A DNA stretch of 64,000 nucleotides from Ctena decussata. Lineage: Eukaryota; Mollusca; Bivalvia; Lucinida; Lucinidae. The notes under the pieces are model-generated. The model was given only the letters and a program-made list of their open reading frames with translations, searched no databases and was not told the DNA's origin. Of the stretch, positions 46,323-55,627 are shown piece by piece. How positions within the stretch are numbered: position 1 is the first letter of the stretch; each line of letters starts with the position of its first letter. The DNA lies in contig OZ022499.1 of the NCBI GenBank assembly GCA_963989385.1, forward strand, positions 77,923,903 through 77,987,902, read 5' to 3'. Position numbers and translations under genes: made by a program.

Positions 46323-46502
46323 GTTTCTCACTCACAACATTCCTAGATGATTGGGGTATTAGCCATGTCCCGGCCTCGCTGCCATCATACCTGTCAAACA
46401 TACTGCTACAGGAAACTGGGGCCCTGTTCTATCTACTGGGCCAGTCGTGTGACAGGACTACTGATCAGAAGTATACATTGACTCCCCCAGGCTGGAACAC
46501 AG
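46323..46502 (+). CDS. Unit 6, exon A (spacer)
   Basis: Acceptor cttgtag, donor gtatgt, phase 1 at both ends, 60 codons. GFSLTTFLDDW start, helix LSNILLQETGALFYL, Cys in GQSC, end PPGWNTG. The following intron (46503-47033) has nothing recognisable. Confidence 0.87.
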
Positions 46503-47033
46503 GTATGTACATAGGTAGTGATAGTATGGATTTGCAGGCTGATCATATTTGTCACTATATGCACATACTGTAAGAAGTAGATCAGCTAAACCAGTTTGTT
46601 GAGTAATAAATGACTAGAGATTATCATATGATGAGCTTAGAGTAGAGTGATATATCTACTTACAGCTCACTGACAAACAGTGATTTATTACTCAACAATC
46701 CACTGTTAGAGCTGAACTATTTCAATTATGACACATAAAAGCGCTAAGAATTAATTCAGTTTCTTCAAATTCTCCTAACCATTTTTTCAGCCTGTGAATA
46801 ATCCTACAAGAAAAGTTACTGAAACGTGTCTATGCATTTCAAGATTTTCTTCTAAAAATAGTCACAACACTGTCAAACATTATGGAATCACAGTTTGACA
46901 TTGTTTTTGGGACAAGGTCAGAAAGACCCTCACACTCATCAGAACAGTGATGTATTGCAGAATAAATCACTATTTTTGCATTGCTTGAATAGGCACACTG
47001 CGTTTTTTTCTCATGTATGGGCCATACATAAGG

Positions 47034-47254
47034 GGCCGTATTCATAAAATGACTTAAGTGGTTTGCTATGCTGTTGCTAAGGCTAAATTTCTTTGAAGGA
47101 GATTCGCTACAACTATGAAAATTGCTCTGGAGGAACAGTCTTACAAAGACTGTTCCTTCAGACCAAATTTCATAGTTGTAGGGAATCTCCTTTATAGATA
47201 TTTAGCCTTAGCAACCGCATAGCAACGACTTAAGTGGCTTTATGAATACGGCCC
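47034..47254. mobile_element. Palindromic MITE (GGCCGTATTCAT ends) beside an exon
   Basis: ggccgtattcataaaatgac on the left, tggctttatgaatacggcc on the right; the centre is gacagtctt/aagactgtt. It ends 20 bp before the unit 6 B exon. Confidence 0.78.
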
Positions 47255-47274
47255 AAGGTGTTACATGTTTACAG

Positions 47275-47530
47275 ATGCTTGTGTAGCAGACATCACAGTT
47301 GACAGTCTACCAGACTACATGTCCTGCTACATATCTGAGAAATGTACAGAGATAGAGTGTTGTGCTGACATTGAGTTGATAGGGAGGCCAATTCACCTGA
47401 CGTTGGCCTTAGACCCATGTCACAGCATCTTAGATGTTGGAATAGAGAGCTACTTCCACTCACTAAACCTGCTGGATGTGGAGTTAGGCACAGAAATGGA
47501 TGTTTGGATTGCAGGAATTTTCAGGCTCAC
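47275..47530 (+). CDS. Unit 6, exon B
   Basis: Acceptor gtttacag, donor gtaact, phase 1 in and 2 out. D-A-C start, CYISEKC-x4-CC, HLTLALDPC, VGIESYF, ending VWIAGIFRLT. All six cysteines are present. The acceptor's pyrimidine tract is short (tgttt) because the MITE ends close by. Confidence 0.88.
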
Positions 47531-47575
47531 GTAACTTTCTTTTATCTCTTCTTTTGTTGTATGGATGGGTGGATG

Positions 47576-47763
47576 GATGGCTTGCAATTTTACGTCCTTT
47601 TTAAGAGTATTTCAGTCATATCAGGACAATGAGAGGGTGAGATGAAAGGCTGTATGCAATGGAACCCTGTTCACAGTCAAAAAGAATTCCGCATACGGGA
47701 ATCAAACACAGGACCGCTAGATCAGCTGGCCAGCTCTTAACCCACTGAGCTACCAGGCCTCCC
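47576..47763 (-). repeat. SINE family 2, minus strand
   Basis: On the minus strand: ggcctggtagctcagtgggt taagagc, then ctagcggtcctgtgtttgat, then a body with agggttccattgcatacag and tcctgatatgactgaaatac. A tRNA-derived head with good A- and B-box regions. Confidence 0.7.
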
Positions 47764-47859
47764 TGCTTTTGTTGTCTCCTTTGATCAAAGCATAGATAAG
47801 GGCAGTATTTAAGATCATTCTGTGATCATTTCTGTTAATCTCTTAATTATGAATGAAAT

Positions 47860-48095
47860 GAGCCGCGACACCAGAAAACCAACAAAGTGGTTGTGTGCAC
47901 AGCGTAGACTTAGATCAGCTTGGGCATCCATTCAGTCCGATCAGACTCTTCGCTAAGCGCTTAATGGGTAGCTAGGGGTCTTAGCTACCTCCATGCGGAC
48001 AGCGAAGACTCTGATCAGACTGGGCGGATGCCCAGGCTGATCTGAGTCTGCACTGGGCGCACAACCACTTTGTTGGTTTTGTCGTGTCGCAGCTC
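47860..48095. mobile_element. MITE, GAGCCGCGACACG family
   Basis: gagccgcgacaccagaaaac to gttttgtcgtgtcgcagctc, with matching aaccaacaaagtgg arms. Confidence 0.8.
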
Positions 48096-48330
48096 AAATT
48101 AACTTTAATGAGTTTGTGGATTAGTGTTTGCTTTGACTCAGCATACTATGGGAGAGGTACCAGCATGTAGAATGTCCAAGGCATATGGTATTATTCTTAT
48201 ATTTGCCGGCATAAGCATCTGGCCTATTTGATCATGAAAACCACAGTTTCTGTTCTGAATCAGAATTGTAATTAATTTTCGGTAATATGTTTGTGTCATG
48301 TAAGTCACACCTGGTTAACTATATTTTCAA

Positions 48331-48560
48331 GGCTGTTACGAAACAAAAAAGAGTCATGGTTCCCAAACAACCTGGTCATCCTGGCTAAACAAAAGAGTCA
48401 TACTTCCCAAACAACCTGGTCACCGTGGCTAAACAAATTTGTTTAGCCACGATAACCAGGTCATTTGGGAACTTTGACTCATTTTTGTTTCGTAACAAAT
48501 TGTGTAGCCACCACTACCAGGTGTTTGGGAACTATGATTCTTTTTCATTTCGTAACAGCT
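48331..48560. mobile_element. Palindromic element (GCTGTTACGAAA ends)
   Basis: gctgttacgaaacaaaaaag on the left and tttcatttcgtaacagc on the right; several inverted copies of cccaaacaacctggtca inside. Confidence 0.65.
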
Positions 48561-49127
48561 CTTTTTGATTGGTAACAGCCCTTGTATATACATAGTTAAT
48601 CAGATGTGTAAGTTTGCTAAATGAAAATACAGAAAATAACAATGTTGCAGTTGGAAAAGAACAAAAATTGGCCCAGTTTTTCAAAGCATCGTTAGCTTTA
48701 GGAAGTTGTTAGTCAAGGAATTCTAAGATTTTATAGTACACATAAAATCAAGTGTGTGAATAGTTTTTGGCCACAAAATGACAGAGTTTTTGCATACTAT
48801 ACTTTCGAAAATTTAATGTCTCCTGGGATCAAGCTAGCCCAGAAATTTTTGGAGAAGTGACTTCTCCCTCCAATCAAAATAGGGAGAAGTTAATTATTTT
48901 AGAGAGACATTTTGTAGTTGTCAGCACAATGTCACCAGAAAAAAGAGTACATTGATAAGTACATCGATAGATAGACAGATAGATACACTGTAACATGCAT
49001 ATGATCCCTGGCCTGGTTAACTATCAGCATTCTTAGTTTCAAACAGTTGGGCCTGGTGTTTACTTACTTTACTAACAAATGGTTATTTGCCAGTAACAGT
49101 TTTTATGATCTGTCTACATTAGGTGAA

Positions 49128-49345
49128 TGGGTACACTTTTAGTTAATTATTTCTGCCATTTTCATTTTTGCTTCCCTTTCCAATTGGGGCAAACTCTTAA
49201 AAGAAAGAATTTGCTCATCCAAGAGCAAATTCTTTCCTGTGAAAATAGACCCTTTTGGAAGAGTTTTGTCACTCATGGGAGCAAACAGGAAGTTACAGAT
49301 GGTAGTAAAACATGGAAGTGTATCCATACACCTTAAAAGATATAA
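49128..49345. mobile_element. Palindromic MITE (gggtacacttttag ends)
   Basis: gggtacacttttagttaatt, gcaaactcttaaaagaaag and the inverse side caaattctttcctgtgaaaa...gtgtatccatacacc; same class as 1774-2011 and 59798-60003. Confidence 0.5.
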
Positions 49346-49417
49346 GGTACATGTAAGCCAAAACAGAAAGAAAGGAAAACAGCAGTCAATGATGAAACCA
49401 ATTTGAATTTTGTGCAG

Positions 49418-49578
49418 ATTTACCATACATGACATTGAGAGCCGGTCACAGTACCTGGTGACGATGACTTTGAGTGTATGTTGGGAAGCCAGTGAAGACT
49501 GTGTCCCGGTTCATATCCTAGAGAATACGTACCTAACAAAGCTACCATGTGACATGCAGGCAGACTTTATTCCTCCAG
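49418..49578 (+). CDS. Unit 6, exon C
   Basis: Acceptor tgtgcag, donor gtaata, phase 2 in and 1 out. FTIHDI, QYLVTMTLSVC-x6-C, VHILENTYLTKLPC with the third Cys, end FIPPG. A close match to the C exon of unit 7. Confidence 0.87.
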
Positions 49579-50191
49579 GTAATACCATGATTGTTGTATT
49601 AATAGTAACTATTCATACATGCCAACCATTTCTTTTACTAATTCTGCCATCTCCAAATATGTTCGAGCACATTTTATCCTGTCAGAGGATTAAACCTGTT
49701 GGCAAAAAATAGCAGACGCGGTGGAGGAAGAAACTCAAGCAAAGCAGTGTGGACAGTTTTTCTTCTGTAAACACCTTATAAAGCACAAGAGAATAAGTAA
49801 TGGGATGGCATTGTTTACATCATATAAGCATGCACTCCTTACGATAAAGGCTGATGTCATGTCTTACATGCTACAACATTAAAAAAAATCACTACTAAGT
49901 TCATGATATTTGCTGTAACTTTCAAAGATACTGTTAAAAAAATACACTTCACTGATATGAAACACTTGGAATGCCCTGCTTGCCATGCTAAACATTTGTA
50001 GCAAAAAAATTTATTGACATATGCACAAGACCCAATAACCAGTTCCTGCAAAGTGAAAACAGTTCCAAACTACCATTTAGTCAAAATGGCCCAATTTCAG
50101 AGGTTTTGCTATCTATAGGTTTTAAAAAAGCATAAGATTCACATCCACAATTTTGGTATAATTTATCAAATTAAATTTACTACTATACCTA
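49579..50191. other. Intron start, nothing recognised
   Basis: AT-rich sequence between the unit 6 C donor and the mariner-type element. No exon or repeat structure seen. Confidence 0.45.
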
Positions 50192-50525
50192 CGAGGGTTG
50201 ATCCAAAAGTAATGTCACTGCAGCTATAAAATCATGTAGAATAAAGAGAGACCAATAAAATTTCGTATCCAAGTACCTTAATCTATTTGCATTATTGGCT
50301 GAAAATGTCATAGAAATACAATACACAGTAACTGAGATATCGAGATAGACAGAAGGTATGGTAACGGAACGCGCCGCAGGTCAATGACGTTGTTGACACA
50401 CCAGACGAAATTTCGATATTGTATTATGTCCAAAGTAGCATATTCGCTGTTCCAGCATAGCACTTATGTCTCTCCACCCATGTTTATCTCATCTTTAATA
50501 TTACTTGAAGGGCCCCGCAACTCAT

Positions 50526-52417
50526 TTTTATACGCCCATTTTGAAAAAACGGACGTATTATGTCGTGGCGCTGTCCGTCCGTCCGTCAACATTCTTGTAC
50601 ACGCCATAACTCAGTAACCATTTGGGATATCTTCATGAAATTTGGTAGGCATATGTATCAGGGTGGGGGAACGTGTCGCGTACAAGAATGGTTGCTCCCC
50701 CGTCTTACTTTTGAAGTTATGTCCCTTTGATTAATTTTTTCCCTGTAAGTCTTGTACGCGCCATAACTAGATAACCGTTTGGAATATCTTTATAAAACTT
50801 CATAGCAATGTGAATGAAGTCCTAACAATGTGTCGCGTTCAAAAATGACTGCTCTCCCTTTCTTCGTTTTAGAGTTAATCCCTTTCATTAGTTCTAAAAC
50901 GCTATTTTTGTGTTTTCTTGTACAATATATTGTCAAGGGAAAAAACTAGAACTAAAAAAGGGTTATCTCGTGTATTTGGGTTATCTCCCTTGCTTCAACT
51001 TAACCTTGGAATACTAACAGTATATCATGTGTTAAATATTTAGATGATGTTGCAGTCATTATACCCCTCCTTGAAAAAGTGGGGGGTATACTGGTTTACA
51101 TCTGTCCGTCCATCTGTCCGTCCTTCCATCTGTCCTTCCGTCCCCATTTGATCAAATTTTTCATCAAAGATTTCTTCACAACCATACAAGCTAGACTGGT
51201 CATATTTGGCATACAGGTTGATGACGACATGTTGTATTGTGGGATTGAGAACCAGCCTTCTCCTGCTTATTCTTCCCTGTATTTGTCTGATTTTCTTTCT
51301 TTCCATACTTTGAATAATGAAATTTTTCATCAAAGATTTCTCCACAACCATGCAAGCTAGAGTAGTCAGATTTGTTATGCAGGTTGATGATGACATGTTG
51401 TATTGTGGGATCGAGAACCAGCCTTCTCCTGCTTATTCTTCCCTGTATTTGTCCGATTTTCTTTCTTTCCCTACTTTGAATAATAAAATTTTTCGTCAAA
51501 GATTTCTCCACAACCATGCAAGCTAGAGTAGTCATATTTGGTGTGCAGGTTGATGACGATATGTTGTATCTTTGGATTGAGAACCAGCCTTTTTCTGCTT
51601 ATTCTTCCCTGTATTTGTCCAATATTCTTTCTTTCCATACTTTGAATAATAAAATTTTTCGTCAAAGATTTCTCCACAACCAGGCAAGCTAGAGTAGTCT
51701 TATTTGGTATGCAAGTTGATGACGATATGTTGTATTGTGGGATTGAGAACCAGCCTTTTTCTGCTTATTCTTCCCTGTATTTGACCAATATTCTTTCTTT
51801 CAATACTTTGAATAATGAACTTTTTCATCAAAAACTTCTCCACAACCATGCAAGCTAGATTAGTCATATTTGGTATGCAGGTTAATGATGACTTACTGTA
51901 TTGTGGGATTGAGAACCAGACTTCTCCTCTTTTTATTCCCTGTATTTGTCCGATTTTCTTTCTCTCTTTATAATGCATTTTTTTCGCAAAAGATTTCTAG
52001 GCATCTATAAGTTAGAGTAGGGATTTTTGTATGCAGGTTGTTGATAACTTGTTGTATTGTGGGATTGATAACCAGTCTTCTCCTGCTTATTCTTCCCTAT
52101 ATTTTTCCAATTTTCTTTCTCTCTTGACTTTGAATAATGTAATTTTTTGTAACAGATTTCACAGCAACCATTCATTTTTGGTATACATGGTAACAATGAT
52201 TTCTCTCCCTCTTTATGCTTTTTGTTACGAAAATAGCATTATTTGATTTAAGCAATTAAGGGGGGGTATAGTTAGATTTGCTGACAGTTCTAGTTAATTA
52301 TAGAGTGGTTGCCCCTGTTTGTCTGCCTGTCTATCCTTTTGTAAACAATCTTGTTCATTCTGTAACTCCTTTAGGACATTGAAACGGGCGTATTATGCGC
52401 CGCTTGCGAAGCCCTTG
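50526..52417 (+). mobile_element. Helentron-like element H10, nested in the mariner element
   Basis: 5' TTATACGCCCATTTTG and gtccgtccgtc; 3' GGGCGTATTATGCGCCG, hairpin GCTTGCGAAGC, CTTG before TT. The core has repeats of gccataact-a-taaccgtttgg and aatgtgtcgcgt. It carries a second element (H10b) inside. Confidence 0.68.
51059..52293 (+). mobile_element. Helentron-like element H10b, nested in H10
   Basis: 5' TTATACCCCTCC, gtccgtccatctgtccg; a core of about six copies of a 150-170-bp unit (ttgtattgtgggattgagaa, ccagccttctcctgcttatt); 3' GGGGGGGTATAG and CTAG before TT. The related element H10c lacks this insert and gives the pre-insertion site. Confidence 0.72.
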
Positions 52418-53143
52418 TTAAGAATTCTACACAATATTCGAATTTCAGAACATTGATATTCATATATGGGGTCCAAACAAGAGTGACGTTTTTGTCTGTC
52501 ATTGCACATAAGGTCTTCCCATTTTCAGACTATCCTCTAGCGACTCATCTGTACCCGTATCGTGCTCATTGCACTCTAAACAAGCCTCAGAATATCTGTT
52601 ATTTCATTGCATGTCTAACTCTAGAGTCTCTAATTTTGATATTCCAAATTCGAGACAAAACCGCACATATCAGCTGGCGCGTTTTTGTCAGAAATCACCA
52701 TTTTTACCCTCGGCAGTAACGAGCATTAGCGCTAGCTAGCAAACTTCAAACTGAAGTGACGATATTAAAATTTCAACTGTGGGCGACAGAAATATATTTC
52801 ATCATCATATCGAATTTTCATCTGATTTGGCGCGTTAGTTTGATATTTTTGATTTGTGATTGCCTTTGAAAATTATGTTTATGTAATTAACGTTATTCTG
52901 ACGTGCGGCGCGATGGCTTCGGTGGCATACTTTGAACGTCTTTATAATTGGAAAGAAAAAAGATTCCAATTATATATTTATTTTGTAAATCAGAACTGAG
53001 TTACAGTGCAGTTTGGCATGATTTTCATAATAATGCTATGGTGAATAAGCGCGCTGTGGACACAGTGACATTACTTCTGGATCAACCCTTGTACATGTAT
53101 TAATATTTATATTTACTATTAATTTTTTTTCCTATAATACCAG

Positions 53144-53314
53144 GTTTCTCTCTTTCTGGTTGGATGTCTACAAAAAGTTTGTCAACAATTGAAGATTTTA
53201 CAGCTGATCACCGCCAACAGTTATTTGAAGATCTTGGGCTGATCCCATACTTAGCAAGAGACACCACTTCTCTGTCCAGTGATACCGCAACCGAATATGT
53301 GGGGTGGAACAAAG
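53144..53314 (+). CDS. Unit 7, exon A (spacer), no Cys
   Basis: Acceptor ataccag, donor gttaga, phase 1 at both ends, 57 codons. GFSLSGWM start, helix RQQLFEDLGLIPYLA; the position of the conserved spacer Cys reads RDTTSL. It is the only A exon here without that Cys. End YVGWNKG. Confidence 0.85.
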
Positions 53315-53359
53315 GTTAGAGTCTATTCAAGTTCAATGTATTGGAACACTTTAACAAAT

Positions 53360-53694
53360 GAGATGACACAACAAAACCAACGAACCCAGCAGGCACATGA
53401 CGTCATAATGACGTTGATGCGACCTCATCACGTCGCATCAGCGTCAGTGCGACATCATTATGACGTCATGTGTCTGCTGGGAAGTTGCATGGGCACATGG
53501 CAAAGAATCAGATCAGCCTGGGCATCTGCCCAGTCTGATCAGAGTCTTCCCTTTGGGCATAAATGGTAGCTAAGGGTCTAAGCTAGTTCCATGCAGACAG
53601 TGAATGCTCTTATCAGGCTGGGCAGCTGTCCAGGTTAATCTGAGTCTTCACTGGCGCACATGCCATTTTGTTAGTTTTGTCATTTGGCGGCTCA
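53360..53694. mobile_element. MITE, GAGCCGCGACACG family, with nested palindrome
   Basis: Outer ends gagatgacacaacaaaacca and tagttttgtcatttggcggctc. At 53385-53481 a second palindrome is inserted: cccagcaggcacatgacgtc with its mirror gacgtcatgtgtctgctggg. Confidence 0.7.
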
Positions 53695-53995
53695 AATTAC
53701 CGTAAAACTAGAGAACCCCTTCCCTTATCAAACTTCACAGAAAGGTAAAACATTTTCCAAGCACTTACAATTATACTGCAACATCTAATTGGGTAACTTC
53801 AAAAATTTGCCTCAGTATAAAATTAAATTATAAAGACGGTTGACTGTAGTAGAATTTGCAAACATGGTAGATCTAGATGAGGTGGCTCATAATGATCTAC
53901 ACTGTTTCCCTTCTAGTCTTTGAATTCTCAATATGAAACATATTTTTTTAGATTTTGCAGATGTAATTTACTGTTTTGGTGCTTTAGATGTAAAC

Positions 53996-55328
53996 TTTTT
54001 AGCTCACCTGAGCAGAACGCTCAAAGGTGAGCTTATAGTATAGGCAGGCCTCTGTCATCCATCGTCGTCCACACTCTTTTAACATCTTCTTCTCAGAAAC
54101 CACTGGGCCAATTGAACCAAGTTTCATATGGAGCCTTGATAGGATGGGGGAACGAATGTTTATATATTTGGCCCAGGTAACATGACGAAGATGGCCGCCA
54201 TGCCCATATATGGTAAAAACCTTAAAAAGTCTTCTTCTGCAGAACCACTAGGCAGATTGCTTGAAACTCGGTATGTAGCATCTTGGACTCTAGTCCTACA
54301 AAGTATATATAAATGATGACCTTGGGTTGACCTTGACCTATCTTGTGGCAAGGTCAAATTTGGTCCCTTAGGCTTTTGAATGGGAAAAGCTGAAAAAGTG
54401 CATTTTTCAGTTGCTATTGTGTTCTGTGATATGAAAATGCAGTCAGCTTCCACCCCTATGAATACTAGAGGTCAAGGTCATTTAGTGACCTTGGCCAAAG
54501 GTTGTTTTTCTGTTGTGTCAGCATTTTCTAAGGACTTATCTCTGAAACTACTGGGCCAATTGAAGCCAAATTTCATATGCAGCCTTCAGGCAAAGCGGGA
54601 AAAAAGTATATATAGCTGGTCCAGGTCACATGACCAAGAAGGCCGCCATGCCCATACATGGCAAAAAAACATAAAAAAGTCTTCTTCTCCGGAACTACCT
54701 GGCCAATTGCTTTGAGGCTTGGTATGTAGCTTCTGAGACACTAGTACTACAAAAATTTTATAATGATGACCTTGGATTCACCTTGACCTATTATATGGCT
54801 AGGTCAAATTTGGTTCCTTAGGCTTTTGAATGAGAAAAGCTGAAAAAGTGCATTTTTCTGTCGCTGATGTGCTCTGTGATATGGAAATGCAGTCAACTTT
54901 AACGCCTAAGAATTCTAGAGGTCAAGGTCATTTAGCTAAAGGTCAGTTGTCTGTTGTGTTTCAGCATTTTCAAAGGACTTCTCCTTTGAAACAACTGGGC
55001 CAATTTCAATTGATTTTTATAAATATGCAGCCTTCAGGCAAAAGGAGAAAGAAAGTTCATATATTTGGTCCAGGTCACATGACCAAGAGGGCCGCCATGC
55101 CCATATATGATAAAAACTTAAAAAATCTTTTTTCCTAGATCCACTGGGCTGATTGCTTTGAGACTCAATATGTTGTATCTGGGACTCTAGTACTACAAAA
55201 TGTATATAAATGATGACCTTCGATTGAGTTTGATCTATTTTACGGCAACAATTTGCCTTAGATTTACTTACCCAAGAGTGCTGAAGATTGATGGACTCAG
55301 GTGAGCTACAGGACCATTGGTCCTCTGG
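53996..55328 (+). mobile_element. Helentron-like non-autonomous element H13
   Basis: 5' TTTTTAGCTCACCTGAGC (H8-related); two long repeats of a roughly 430-bp unit (gaaaaagtgcatttttc, gaggtcaaggtcatttag, ggtcacatgaccaag); 3' ctcaggtgagct, hairpin AGGACCATTGGTCCT, CTGG before TTT. It ends 14 bp before the unit 7 B exon. Confidence 0.66.
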
Positions 55329-55342
55329 TTTGTCCTTGACAG

Positions 55343-55595
55343 GTTGCCCAAAGACTGTTGCATTGGCTGATCTACATACCAATGTTATGTGTAACATCCC
55401 ATCCTACTGCACTGGGGTAGAGTGTAGTGTGCACTCGGATATCCTGGACTACAACTTCAAGGTTGAGGTCAACATTCAGGCCTGTGATAAAATATTGGTT
55501 GTGACAATTGAAAGACTGCATGTGGACATTTCTCTGGTTGAGGACCAGTTTGAAGTGGAGGGGCAGTATTGGTTATATGGAGTTGTAAGAGTATG
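55343..55595 (+). CDS. Unit 7, exon B, CC reduced to CS
   Basis: Acceptor ccttgacag, donor gtaaga, phase 1 in and 2 out. G-C-P start, CNIPSYC-x4-CS where the second Cys of the CC pair is Ser, then VNIQAC, VTIERL, ending YWLYGVVRVW. The A exon of this unit also lacks its Cys, so the unit keeps an even number (eight). Confidence 0.87.
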
Positions 55596-55627
55596 GTAAG
55601 AAAATAGAACCTGTATTATAAAGTTTT

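Larger units (their letters stand above)
50192..53091. mobile_element. Mariner-type element with TA target duplication, split by H10
   Basis: Ends CGAGGGTTGATCCAAAAGTA and the reverse of it (TTACTTCTGGATCAACCCTTG), each flanked by TA (50190-50191, 53092-53093). Without the 1.9-kb insertion at 50526-52417 it is about 1.0 kb. I found no transposase reading frame, so it is a decayed or non-autonomous copy. Ends of this type and a TA duplication are typical of mariner-like elements. Confidence 0.75.
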
